Below, in pieces: positions 24,691-33,744 of a DNA stretch of 64,000 nucleotides (positions are counted from its first letter, which is position 1; each line of letters begins with the position of its first letter). The DNA comes from Ruminococcus gauvreauii (lineage in GTDB: Bacteria; Bacillota; Clostridia; Lachnospirales; Lachnospiraceae), in NCBI RefSeq assembly GCF_025151995.1, contig NZ_CP102290.1, positions 2,418,001 to 2,482,000 on the forward strand. The letters run 5' to 3'. The position numbers and the translations under genes were made by a program. The notes beneath the pieces are model-generated. The model saw nothing but the letters and a program-made list of their open reading frames with translations. It searched no databases and was not told the DNA's origin.

Positions 24691-26379
24691 ATGAAAAAAA
24701 AGGCAGCTCCGATACTGGTTGTCATTCTGTTGATAATTTTGGTAGCGGCAGCCGGTGTGTTGTCATTTGTCATCAAGAGGTTTACACCGAGCAATGAGAA
24801 GATGGACGGCAGTGAATATTTTGGACTGGAACAGGATACGGATGTGGCACTTGTGGTAAACCGGGAAGTGCTGGAGGATGCAGGGAAATTTATCGATGGA
24901 AACATCTATATACAGGACGCCACGGTGAGTAAATATATAAACCAGAGGTTTTACTGGGATGCAAATAACAAGGTCATGCTTTATACGCTTCCTGAAGAAG
25001 TGATCACACTGACACCGGACATTACGGAATATCTGGTTGCCGGGGAAACACAAAAGGAAGAGGTTCCGATGATCAGATCGGAAGGTGATGTTTTTTATGT
25101 TTCTCTTGAGTTTCTGAAAAAATACAGTGATATGTCCTGCGAGGCATATGAGGATCCGGCAAGGGTCGTGATCAGTACAGAAGCCGGCAGCGTACAGATG
25201 GTTGATGCGTCTTCCGATTATGAGATACGGCAGAAGGGCGGCATAAAAAGCCCGATCCTGACGGAGGGAAAGAAGGGAGATGCCCTGTATTACCTGGAGT
25301 CGATGGAGAACTGGACAAAAGTGTCTACGAGTGACGGATATACCGGCTATATCCGAAATGAAGATATTTCCGGAGTGCGGGAAGAAGAGTCCGCTGTAAA
25401 GACTCAGGGATTGGAATACACCAGCATCCGGAAAGATTACAAGATCAATCTGGGATGGCACATGATGATGAACCGTGAAGGCAATCAGGAACTTGCGTCT
25501 AAGATTGAAGGCTGTACCGGACTCAATACAATTTCACCGACGTGGTATACCTTTGCGGATGATAAAGGAAAACTACAGTCTCTGGCTAGCCCGGCATATG
25601 TGAAGCAGGCGCATGAGGCCGGGATCGAGGTCTGGGGACTGATTGAAAATATTAATACTGAAGTCAGTACGCTCGATGTTCTCTCTGTCACAGAAAACCG
25701 GACGAAAATCATACAGCAGCTGATGAAATCGGCTAAGTGGACGGGAATGGACGGTATCAACGTGGACTTTGAAAGCATAACGGAAGACAGTGCGCCGCAC
25801 TATGTGCAGTTTATCAGGGAGCTTTCTGTTGCGTGCCGAAAAGCACAGCTTGTACTGTCTGTGGACAACCCCGTTCCGCAGCCATACAATGAATTTTACA
25901 ACCTGAAAGAACAGGGGATCATGGCGGATTACGTAATTATTATGGGATATGATGAGCATTATTCAGGTTCGGAGGAAGCGGGATCCGTTGCTTCCCTGCC
26001 TTTTGTGAAAGATGGAATTGAACAGACACTGAAAGAGGTACCGAAAGAGAAAGTGATCAATGCCATACCATTTTATACGAGATTGTGGACTCAGCCGTAT
26101 GGATCCAGCAACATTACCAGCGAGACAATGGGAATGGATACAGCTGCCGCTTATGTGAGGGAGCATCAGATGGAGACATACTGGGACGGTGAAGCCGGAC
26201 AGAATGTAGCTGAGCTTCAGGGAGATGATGCATTGTATCAGATCTGGCTGGAAGATGACCAGTCAGTCGAGGAAAAAATGAAACTGATTCAGTCATATGA
26301 CCTGGCAGGTGTCGCGTCATGGCAGCTCGGATACCAGAACAACAGTGTGTGGGCTGTGATCAGCAAATACCTGCAGTAG
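24691..26379 (+). CDS. Membrane-anchored GH18 hydrolase with SH3 domain
   Basis: 562 residues from ATG 24691, nine bases after GGGAGG. An N-terminal anchor helix (about 6-28) is followed by a beta domain resembling the copper-amine-oxidase N-terminal stalk (about 45-170), a bacterial SH3 domain (GIKSPILTEGKKGDALYYLE... about 185-235), and a GH18 barrel (about 250-560). The catalytic motif reads DGINVDFE with Glu361; the tail AGVASWQLGYQN is typical. Related proteins act on spore cortex or wall peptidoglycan; the substrate here is inferred. An N-terminal extension starting at ATG 24619 is possible. Confidence 0.85.
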   Translation: MKKKAAPILVVILLIILVAAAGVLSFVIKRFTPSNEKMDGSEYFGLEQDTDVALVVNREVLEDAGKFIDGNIYIQDATVSKYINQRFYWDANNKVMLYTLPEEVITLTPDITEYLVAGETQKEEVPMIRSEGDVFYVSLEFLKKYSDMSCEAYEDPARVVISTEAGSVQMVDASSDYEIRQKGGIKSPILTEGKKGDALYYLESMENWTKVSTSDGYTGYIRNEDISGVREEESAVKTQGLEYTSIRKDYKINLGWHMMMNREGNQELASKIEGCTGLNTISPTWYTFADDKGKLQSLASPAYVKQAHEAGIEVWGLIENINTEVSTLDVLSVTENRTKIIQQLMKSAKWTGMDGINVDFESITEDSAPHYVQFIRELSVACRKAQLVLSVDNPVPQPYNEFYNLKEQGIMADYVIIMGYDEHYSGSEEAGSVASLPFVKDGIEQTLKEVPKEKVINAIPFYTRLWTQPYGSSNITSETMGMDTAAAYVREHQMETYWDGEAGQNVAELQGDDALYQIWLEDDQSVEEKMKLIQSYDLAGVASWQLGYQNNSVWAVISKYLQ

Positions 26380-26396
26380 ACAGAAAGGGGAAACGC

Positions 26397-27155
26397 ATGA
26401 GTGAAAATGAATTGTTTAAGACAACATTAATGGGGGGATATGACAAGGACGACGTGATGGAACAGATGAGGAAGATGAAGGAGACTCACACAGGGGAAAT
26501 TACCCGTCTTGCGAAGGAAATTCAAAAGAAAAACAGCAGGATCGAAGAACTGACAGAGCGTCTCGTCTCAAAAGAAGAACAGAAAGAACAGCTGGAACGC
26601 AATATTAAGAACAAATATCAAAAGTATATCGATCATTATGAAAGCATATCGAGACTGGTACTGGAATCACAGATCCGGGCCGAGAACATCATCAAGGATG
26701 CACAGAAGAAGGCGGACGATATTGTACGTCAGGCAGAGAAAGAAGCACAGAAGCGAATCGACACGGTGCAGTCGGAAGTAGACAGGCGCCTCGCAGACGG
26801 GCAGAGCAAATACATAGCGGTGCAGGAAGAGATGAATGCGATCGTTGAACTGATTAACCAGGCACAGCAGCGGTTTATGGCCTCCTATAAAGAGGTTCAC
26901 AGCATTATCAGCACGATGCCGGAATCCCTTCGGAATTTTGAGGATGATATAACGAATGATCTGGAAGTTGATATCAGGGAACAGGATCCGGAGCTGGAGG
27001 CGGCAGGAAAATCCATGCGTGAGATTGAACGCAAGATCAGAAAAGACCTTGATCTCGAGGACAGTCTGGATGATGCAGACGATCTGACAGAGGAAGATCT
27101 GGAGAAATTTCTATACAAACACGGGATTATCCGTAAGGATAAAATGGATGAATAA
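26397..27155 (+). CDS. DivIVA-like coiled-coil protein
   Basis: 252 residues. The N-terminal motif LFKTTLMGGYDKDDVMEQMR matches the membrane-curvature-sensing lobe of DivIVA/GpsB proteins, followed by a coiled coil (about 30-180) and an acidic tail (EDSLDDADDLTEEDLEKF). Such proteins mark poles and septa and recruit wall enzymes. It lies 17 bp after the GH18 gene with its own AAAGGGG site, so the two are probably co-expressed. Confidence 0.78.
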   Translation: MSENELFKTTLMGGYDKDDVMEQMRKMKETHTGEITRLAKEIQKKNSRIEELTERLVSKEEQKEQLERNIKNKYQKYIDHYESISRLVLESQIRAENIIKDAQKKADDIVRQAEKEAQKRIDTVQSEVDRRLADGQSKYIAVQEEMNAIVELINQAQQRFMASYKEVHSIISTMPESLRNFEDDITNDLEVDIREQDPELEAAGKSMREIERKIRKDLDLEDSLDDADDLTEEDLEKFLYKHGIIRKDKMDE

Positions 27156-27159
27156 AAAG

Positions 27160-27214
27160 GCAGGTCATTGTCCTTTCCCTTAACGTTAAGTTGAGGGGGC
27201 GGGCGATGACCTGC
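27160..27214. terminator. Convergent hairpin between the DivIVA-like and membrane-protein genes
   Basis: GCAGGTCATTG (27160-27170) pairs with CGATGACCTGC (27204-27214); a CTTAACGTTAAG palindrome sits in the loop. A short T-rich stretch follows. Confidence 0.6.
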
Positions 27215-27223
27215 TTTGATATT

Positions 27224-29221
27224 TTAGTTCCCGGATGAAGCTTTTGCCACGAAATAACGGAAGGTTGAGCCGCCGAAGTCATATTCTTTTTCCAGTGCGA
27301 AATGTTCATGAAACCAGGAGGCAGCCCGGGGGGCAAACGACTCCATTTTTTCGATGGTAGCCTGTCCGGTAAAGACCCCGGTGACCTCTTTTTCCTGAAT
27401 ATCCTGTATCACGTAATCCGCAACCTGAGGGCGGACTGATAAATCCGTAAAATCCAGAGTAAAGCAGTTTGTTGACCAGCCGAGCAGGCTGTAGATCTCT
27501 GAGACGGATACGCCGAAACCGTAGGTGTGGGGAGGTATCTCAGAGGCAATCGTATCGGCGAACTCCTGGAGTTCTGCCATATCATGATAATTTTTCTTAA
27601 TATCACTGTTGTATGCGTATTGTACCGTTGTGCCAAGTGTCAGCACGAGCAGGACAGACAGGGATAAGGCGCAAAAACTGATTTTCCCAAGCTGTGCAAA
27701 AGAATGTTCAAAAAGCTTCGAAAAAGAAAATTTCCTCAGCTGCGGCAGCGTGCATGCAGCCAGTATGCACAGGAAGAGAACGGCCTGCAGATGACAGACA
27801 TCCAGGTTGTGGTAGGCAGGGCGGTTCATAAAATACGTGAGCTGTCCAAGTGAGATTACGGACAGAAAAAAACTGAATGCCGGAAGTACCGGGGGGGTCG
27901 AGGGGGCATAAGTGTGAAAGCATCTCATGGAGGAGATGCCCCAGGCAGCTGCAATAAAAAAGAGCAGCAGCACACCCATGTAAGCGGCAGGATACAGGGG
28001 GAGATCCAGGTGAAGAAGGTCTGTCATGTAGGAGGCGGACATCAGCGGAAACAGAAACTCCCGGAGGGAATTTACCGATGAATCCTGCATGATATTATAC
28101 AGGTTTACGAGACCGTAAGCCCCGAAGAAAACAGCGGCGATGGCAGCACAGTGAAATGCAGCGGTTTTTATAAATGATAACGGTCCCTGTTTTTTCAGTA
28201 CAAAATACCGGAGTATCCAAAGCGCTGCCCATGCGGCGGCACAGATCATGCCGCTCTCTGTGTTCCAGACGACCCCGGCCAGGCATAACACGTATCCGAG
28301 AACGCAGGTCAGGCGGTTCATCCTGTTCAGGCGCAGACAGAAAGCGCCGTACAACAGCAGGACAGCCGGAAACAGGATTCGGTGCGGCCACACCTGCCAG
28401 TAATAGCCTCCTCTCATGGACAGGATGGGGAGAGTCATCGCGATACAGCCCAGAATACGGATAACGGTGTTTTCGACCATCAGGTGCAGCGTTAAAAATG
28501 AGCATAGAAAACATAATCCGCCGATCAATGCTGTGATCAGCATGAAATCCAGGAAATTTCCTCCCAGAACCTTCAGCGGAAGCTTATAAAAAAGGGCGTA
28601 ATGACCGTAAATGCTGGTCGTGTACTCGGTGTATGCACTTCCGTGAAATACATTGTAGATGGAATTGAAATATGCGTGGCCGTGAGCGGTATCGGCGGCC
28701 TGGCCCCGTCCGAAAATATTCGGTGTGTAGAATGTATAGGTGATCAGCATGGTCAGCCCGCTGTAAAACAAACCAAGAATCCAGGTACGGACGGATATCT
28801 CCCGAAAACGCCAAATGCTGAAAAACACGAGACATGCGGTTACAGTCAGGACAATGACGAGCAGCAGAGGCAGGTTATGCCAGACGTATTTGTATGACAC
28901 ACCTCCGGTGAGGTTTCCTTCCATTAAAAAAGAAACTGTTAAAAAGAGCAGTGTTCCGATTGCGAACAGAGTAAAACATATACAGCGCACCGCACGGTAC
29001 TGTAAAAAGCCGCATGTTCGAAAGCGGAATATGCGGTAAAAGAGCAGGAACGAAAGACAAAATAAAATGACCGTTCCCGCAAAAACAATTAAATTGATAT
29101 TGCCTGCAGACAAAATAAAGGCTGAGAGTGCCGGTATCTTCAGACAGGCAGTAAAGAACACTGCTGAAGTCAGTGCGGCCAGAATACCTGAAAACAAGCG
29201 GTTCTCCTCTGACTGGTTCAT
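27224..29221 (-). CDS. Large polytopic membrane protein, GT-C-like
   Basis: 665 residues with roughly a dozen membrane helices and a soluble C-terminal region of about 110 residues. After the third or fourth helix a polar loop (ADTAHGHAYFNSIYNVFHG) and EYTTSIYGHYALFYKL resemble the acidic/His-bearing first loop of GT-C glycosyltransferases that use lipid-linked sugars. No specific family is recognised. The ATG has GGGGAGG upstream. It stands alone on the minus strand, so no neighbour defines its substrate. Confidence 0.65.
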   Translation of the reverse strand: MNQSEENRLFSGILAALTSAVFFTACLKIPALSAFILSAGNINLIVFAGTVILFCLSFLLFYRIFRFRTCGFLQYRAVRCICFTLFAIGTLLFLTVSFLMEGNLTGGVSYKYVWHNLPLLLVIVLTVTACLVFFSIWRFREISVRTWILGLFYSGLTMLITYTFYTPNIFGRGQAADTAHGHAYFNSIYNVFHGSAYTEYTTSIYGHYALFYKLPLKVLGGNFLDFMLITALIGGLCFLCSFLTLHLMVENTVIRILGCIAMTLPILSMRGGYYWQVWPHRILFPAVLLLYGAFCLRLNRMNRLTCVLGYVLCLAGVVWNTESGMICAAAWAALWILRYFVLKKQGPLSFIKTAAFHCAAIAAVFFGAYGLVNLYNIMQDSSVNSLREFLFPLMSASYMTDLLHLDLPLYPAAYMGVLLLFFIAAAWGISSMRCFHTYAPSTPPVLPAFSFFLSVISLGQLTYFMNRPAYHNLDVCHLQAVLFLCILAACTLPQLRKFSFSKLFEHSFAQLGKISFCALSLSVLLVLTLGTTVQYAYNSDIKKNYHDMAELQEFADTIASEIPPHTYGFGVSVSEIYSLLGWSTNCFTLDFTDLSVRPQVADYVIQDIQEKEVTGVFTGQATIEKMESFAPRAASWFHEHFALEKEYDFGGSTFRYFVAKASSGN

Positions 29222-29257
29222 GGTTAATCCTCCCCTTATGGTAATGAATGTTAATCG

Positions 29258-29313
29258 GTAACTGTTCAGGACGGCGCATCTTCTTGATCGAAAAAGCCGT
29301 CCTGAACTGTTAC
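29258..29313. repeat. Inverted pair of the 18-nt dispersed repeat, copies B and C
   Basis: GTAACTGTTCAGGACGGC (29258-29275) and GCCGTCCTGAACTGTTAC (29296-29313) can form an 18-bp stem with one mismatch around a 20-nt loop. Copy A lies at 24457. Confidence 0.7.
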
Positions 29314-29439
29314 GTTAATTCTATCATCTGCAGAAAAAATGCTTTTGTCAAGTTATTTTTGGCATTTGGGAAACTTTAGGTTCAGGTAGAATGATTGTAT
29401 GTGGATGAGTCATATATTAGGAAGAAGATATGATGGCAG

Positions 29440-30141
29440 GTGTCTATGGATAGAAAAAAATGGAAACCCGTTGTAGACATTATGTTGGGATGTCTGCTGC
29501 TGGTGGGCGTGTACTATTTATCGCGGGAAGGGGCGCGGCTGGTCACGCAGGAACTGCAGGGACGTCAGACTGTAGTGATCGATGCCGGTCACGGCGGCGA
29601 TGACCCGGGAAAAGTGGGAATCAGTAACGAACTGGAAAAGGAACTGAATCTGGAGATCGCCAAAAAAGTGGAGAAACTGCTTCAGCAGTCGGGGTACCAG
29701 GTGATCATGACTCGCACGAAAGATGAAATGCTGTGCAGCAGGGGAAGTCAGAATAAAAAGGCGGAGGACTTAAAGAAACGATGTCAGATCATAAATGAAA
29801 GTTCTGCGGACTGTGCAGTCAGCATTCACCAGAACAGTTATTCGGATGAGGCGGTGAAGGGCGCGCAGGTCTTCTATTTTGAACATTCCGAAGATGGAAG
29901 GAAGCTGGCATCTGTACTCCAGAGCGCGCTTGTGGATGGCCTTGACCCTCAAAACCACAGAAAGGAAAAGGGTAACGTCACGTATTACCTGCTAAAAAAG
30001 ACGGAGGTTCCGATCGTGATCGTTGAATGCGGTTTTCTGAGCAATTCGGAGGAGGCAAAAAAGCTGAAGACGGAGGAATACCAGGATAAAGTTGCAGCAG
30101 CAGTAACGAAGGGCGTCAAAGAATATCTGGGCGGTTCCTGA
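29440..30141 (+). CDS. cwlD: N-acetylmuramoyl-L-alanine amidase CwlD
   Basis: 233 residues: a membrane anchor (about 12-30), then an Amidase_3 domain. Zinc ligands and catalytic residues are visible in VVIDAGHGGDDPG, NELEKELNLEIA, AVSIHQNSY and IVIVECGFLSN. In Bacillus CwlD removes stem peptides so that muramic-lactam can be made in spore cortex, which is needed for germination; this short anchored form fits that role. The start is GTG 29440 or ATG 29446; neither has an ideal ribosome binding site. Confidence 0.88.
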   Translation: MSMDRKKWKPVVDIMLGCLLLVGVYYLSREGARLVTQELQGRQTVVIDAGHGGDDPGKVGISNELEKELNLEIAKKVEKLLQQSGYQVIMTRTKDEMLCSRGSQNKKAEDLKKRCQIINESSADCAVSIHQNSYSDEAVKGAQVFYFEHSEDGRKLASVLQSALVDGLDPQNHRKEKGNVTYYLLKKTEVPIVIVECGFLSNSEEAKKLKTEEYQDKVAAAVTKGVKEYLGGS

Positions 30142-30227
30142 GTTTTCCTAAAATGAGAGTTCCATTTTACAAAATTCAATGCTATAATAAAATGGATTGT
30201 GTAAAGATTTATTACAAGAGGAAAATT

Positions 30228-31277
30228 ATGGAAACTAAAATTGTAAAGGTGGACCGGAAACATCCTCAGGCAGATATCATGAGGGAGGCCGGACGGATTT
30301 TAAAGGACGGCGGCCTGGTGGCATTTCCGACGGAGACCGTTTACGGACTGGGAGGCAATGCACTTGACGTGAACGCATCTCATAAGATCTATGCTGCCAA
30401 GGGACGACCGTCGGATAACCCACTGATCATTCATATAGCGGATATGGAAGACCTGCCCGTATTAGTGACTGAGATACCGCCGGAGGCGAAACGTCTTGCG
30501 GATGCATACTGGCCCGGTCCCCTGACGATGATATTTCCCAAGAGTGAATGTGTGCCGTATGAGACGACAGGAGGACTTGACAGTGTCGCGGTCAGAATGC
30601 CGAATCACAGCGTTGCGCAGATTCTGATCAGGGAGGCAGGCGGCTATGTGGCCGCGCCCAGCGCAAACACATCGGGGAGACCCAGCCCTACGCTGGCAGA
30701 GCACGTGATCGAAGATCTGAACGGGAAGATAGATATGATTATTGACGGGGGAAGTGTGGGTATCGGCCTGGAGTCCACGATCGTGGATTTTACGGAGGAG
30801 ATACCGACGATTCTGCGTCCGGGCTATATAAATGAAGAGATGCTTAGGGGGATTCTTGGGGAAGTCAGGATGGATCAGGGACTGATCGCCGAAGATATGG
30901 ATATCCGCCCAAAGGCTCCCGGTATGAAATACAGACATTACGCGCCCAGGGGATCGCTCGTGATCGTGGAGGGCAGGCAGGAAGATGTGACGGCGGCAAT
31001 TCAGAAAATGGCAGATGAAAAAATCAGCCAGGGGTATGCTGTCGGGATCATAGGAACGGATGAGACGGCTGGAGCTTATCGGTCAGGACTTATCAAGAGT
31101 ATCGGGGCACGCGAAGATGAGGCAGGGATTGCGCGTCATCTTTACCGGGTGCTGCGTGAATTTGATGACAGCGACGTTGCATATATCTATTCGGAGTCGT
31201 TCCGCACCCCCCAAATGGGACAGGCTATTATGAACCGTCTGCTGAAGGCGGCAGGACACCAGATGATAGAGGTTTGA
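30228..31277 (+). CDS. sua5: Threonylcarbamoyl-AMP synthase, Sua5 type
   Basis: 349 residues. It makes threonylcarbamoyl-AMP for the t6A37 modification of ANN-decoding tRNAs. The YrdC domain (about 1-210) shows LVAFPTETVYGLGGNA, GRPSDNPLI and VAAPSANTSGRPSPT; the C-terminal Sua5 domain follows the linker APGMKYRHYAP. ATG 30228 follows AAGAGG; the in-frame upstream region is the promoter zone with TGCTATAAT at 30181-30188. The next gene starts 11 bp later, as in the Bacillus ywlC-ywlE neighbourhood. Confidence 0.93.
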   Translation: METKIVKVDRKHPQADIMREAGRILKDGGLVAFPTETVYGLGGNALDVNASHKIYAAKGRPSDNPLIIHIADMEDLPVLVTEIPPEAKRLADAYWPGPLTMIFPKSECVPYETTGGLDSVAVRMPNHSVAQILIREAGGYVAAPSANTSGRPSPTLAEHVIEDLNGKIDMIIDGGSVGIGLESTIVDFTEEIPTILRPGYINEEMLRGILGEVRMDQGLIAEDMDIRPKAPGMKYRHYAPRGSLVIVEGRQEDVTAAIQKMADEKISQGYAVGIIGTDETAGAYRSGLIKSIGAREDEAGIARHLYRVLREFDDSDVAYIYSESFRTPQMGQAIMNRLLKAAGHQMIEV

Positions 31278-31288
31278 GGAGCAGTACA

Positions 31289-31753
31289 GTGAAGCGTTTT
31301 AACAAACTGATCTTCGTAGATGAAGATGATAACAGCAGAGCGCCGATGGCAAAGATCATTATGAAAAGCAAATTCCTTCTGGGACCGCTGGATATTGAAT
31401 CCAGAGGTCTCGTTGTGCTGTTTCCGGAACCGATGAACCAGAAGGCAGAGGCGGTGCTGATCAGCAACGGCTACAGTGTGACGGCCCATGAGGCAAGACA
31501 GCTGCAGCAGGAAGATCTGGGAGAGGATGTCCTGGTACTTACGATGGAAGATGCACAGAAGGAAAAAATCTGGGAAAACTATGAGCATGCACATCATGTA
31601 TATACGCTGACTGAGTATATCAGCCTGCGGGGTGAACTCCCTCCCCTTTACGGGGAGCCATTAAAGGAATACGGAAAATGTTATGAGACGCTGGAAGCCC
31701 TGATCGGAGGAATCGTAGTCCGGCTGAATGAAGAGGAACAGCAGGGGCAGTAG
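31289..31753 (+). CDS. Inactive low-molecular-weight phosphatase homologue (YwlE position)
   Basis: 154 residues from GTG 31289, seven bases after GAGGAG. The fold matches LMW protein tyrosine/arginine phosphatases, but the P-loop reads IFVDEDDNSRAPMAK: the catalytic Cys is Asp11, while Arg17 and the following A-P-M-A remain. The general-acid D-P pair near the C-terminus is replaced (ELPPLYGEPL). It should not have phosphatase activity by the known mechanism. It follows sua5, where Bacillus encodes the arginine phosphatase YwlE, so it may bind phosphoproteins or have a structural role. Confidence 0.8.
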   Translation: MKRFNKLIFVDEDDNSRAPMAKIIMKSKFLLGPLDIESRGLVVLFPEPMNQKAEAVLISNGYSVTAHEARQLQQEDLGEDVLVLTMEDAQKEKIWENYEHAHHVYTLTEYISLRGELPPLYGEPLKEYGKCYETLEALIGGIVVRLNEEEQQGQ

Positions 31754-31766
31754 GAGAGGACACATT

Positions 31767-32252
31767 ATGGGGACAAAAAGAGAAGACTATATAACCTGGG
31801 ATGAATATTTTATGGGCGTTGCGATCTTGTCCGGGATGAGATCAAAAGATCCCAACACACAGGTCGGTGCCTGTATCGTAAGCGCGGATAATAAGATTCT
31901 GTCGATGGGATACAACGGTTTTCCCACCGGATGTTCGGATGATGAATTTCCGTGGACAAGAGAGGGCGCACCGCTTGACAATAAATACCTATACACCACG
32001 CACAGCGAACTGAATGCAATCCTGAATTACCGCGGCGGCAGCCTGGAGGGGTCAAAGCTTTACGTCTCGCTGTTTCCGTGCAACGAGTGTGCGAAGGCTA
32101 TCATACAGGCGGGTATCAAGACGGTCATCTATGACTGCGATAAATATGCAGGTTCAGATTCCGTTGTGGCGTCCAAGAGGATGCTGGACGCTGCCGGAGT
32201 GCGTTATTATCAATACAACAGAACAAACCGGGAAATCACATTCCGTGTTTAA
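31767..32252 (+). CDS. comEB: dCMP deaminase, ComEB family
   Basis: 161 residues. Deaminates dCMP to dUMP for thymidylate synthesis. Zinc and proton-transfer residues lie in THSELNAILN and FPCNECAKAI; the N-terminal block WDEYFMGVAILSGMRSKDPN and NTQVGACIV are typical. ATG 31767 follows GGAGAGGA; the longer frame overlapping the upstream gene is not needed. Confidence 0.92.
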   Translation: MGTKREDYITWDEYFMGVAILSGMRSKDPNTQVGACIVSADNKILSMGYNGFPTGCSDDEFPWTREGAPLDNKYLYTTHSELNAILNYRGGSLEGSKLYVSLFPCNECAKAIIQAGIKTVIYDCDKYAGSDSVVASKRMLDAAGVRYYQYNRTNREITFRV

Positions 32253-32287
32253 TATCTTAATTTAGATTCAGGTAAAAAGGAGAAATT

Positions 32288-33727
32288 ATGGCTAAGGAAA
32301 AGAAACTGGTAGAGGCAATTACTTCCATGGAGGAAGATTTTGCGCAGTGGTATACCGATATTGTTAAAAAGGCAGAGCTGATTGATTATACAAGTGTAAA
32401 AGGCTGTATGGTGATCAAACCGGCTGGTTATGCGATCTGGGAAAATATTCAGCATGAGCTTGACCGGCGCTTTAAGGAGACGGGGGTCGAGAATGTCTAT
32501 CTTCCGATGTTCATTCCGGAAAGCCTGCTTCAAAAAGAGAAAGACCATGTGGAGGGATTTGCCCCCGAGGTTGCGTGGGTGACACACGGAGGACTGGAGC
32601 CGCTTCAGGAGCGTCTCTGCGTCAGACCGACCTCTGAGACACTGTTCTGCGATCTGTACGCCAAGGATGTCCATTCTCACAGGGATCTTCCGAAGCTGTA
32701 CAATCAGTGGTGTTCTGTTGTGCGCTGGGAAAAGACGACGAGACCGTTTCTGCGCTCCAGGGAATTCCTGTGGCAGGAGGGCCATACTGCACATGCCACA
32801 GCGGAGGAGGCAGAGGAACGTACGATCATGATGCTGAACGTGTATGCAGACTTCTGCGAGGAGGTGCTGGCGATCCCTGTCATCAAGGGAAGAAAGACCG
32901 ACAAGGAGAAATTTGCGGGAGCAGAGGCGACATATACGATAGAATCCCTGATGCATGATGGAAAGGCACTGCAGTCCGGAACCAGCCATAACTTCGGGGA
33001 CGGGTTTGCCAAAGCTTTCGGTATCCAGTATGCGGATAAGGACAATCAGCTGAAATACGTACATCAGACCTCATGGGGCATGACGACCCGCATGATCGGG
33101 GCCATCATTATGGTGCATGGGGACAACAGCGGACTGGTTCTGCCTCCGCGCATTGCGCCTGTGCAGGCGATGGTGATTCCGATCCAGCAGAAAAAAGAGG
33201 GTGTACTTGATATGGCGGACAAAGTCTGCAGCAGCCTGAAGGCAGCGGGTATACGTGCGCGTCTGGACGACTCGGATAAGAGCCCGGGCTGGAAATTCTC
33301 AGAGCAGGAAATGAGAGGAATCCCAGTGCGTATTGAGCTGGGACCGAAGGATATAGAAAATGGACAGGCTGTGCTGGTTCGCCGGGATACGAGAGAAAAG
33401 ACCGTGGTGGCGCTTGATGAGGCTGCGGCAAAGGCGCAGGAACTGCTCTCTGCGATTCAGACAGATATGCTTGACAGAGCCAGGACACACCGTGATTCCC
33501 ACACCTATGTGGCACGGGACTATGATACCTTCCGGAAGACGATCGAAGAGAAGCCGGGATTTGTCAAGGCCATGTGGTGCGGCTGTCAGGAATGTGAAGA
33601 AAAGATCAAAGAAGATACACAGGCAACATCCAGATGTATACCTTTTGAGCAGGAACAGATCGCTGATACCTGTGTCTGCTGCGGAAAACCGGCGGCAAAG
33701 ATGGTGTACTGGGGAAAAGCATATTAA
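32288..33727 (+). CDS. proS: Prolyl-tRNA synthetase, archaeal/eukaryote-like short type
   Basis: 479 residues, the length of the ProS type without the editing insertion. Class II motifs are visible: VYLPMFIPESLLQKEKDHVEG, RPTSETLF, RWEKTTRPFLRSREFLWQEG and TSWGMTTRMIG. A C-terminal zinc-binding tail holds CGCQECE and CVCCGKPA and ends in the family's usual aromatic terminus (YWGKAY). An AAAAGGAG site precedes the ATG. Confidence 0.96.
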   Translation: MAKEKKLVEAITSMEEDFAQWYTDIVKKAELIDYTSVKGCMVIKPAGYAIWENIQHELDRRFKETGVENVYLPMFIPESLLQKEKDHVEGFAPEVAWVTHGGLEPLQERLCVRPTSETLFCDLYAKDVHSHRDLPKLYNQWCSVVRWEKTTRPFLRSREFLWQEGHTAHATAEEAEERTIMMLNVYADFCEEVLAIPVIKGRKTDKEKFAGAEATYTIESLMHDGKALQSGTSHNFGDGFAKAFGIQYADKDNQLKYVHQTSWGMTTRMIGAIIMVHGDNSGLVLPPRIAPVQAMVIPIQQKKEGVLDMADKVCSSLKAAGIRARLDDSDKSPGWKFSEQEMRGIPVRIELGPKDIENGQAVLVRRDTREKTVVALDEAAAKAQELLSAIQTDMLDRARTHRDSHTYVARDYDTFRKTIEEKPGFVKAMWCGCQECEEKIKEDTQATSRCIPFEQEQIADTCVCCGKPAAKMVYWGKAY

Positions 33728-33744
33728 CCTAAAGGAGATTGCGT

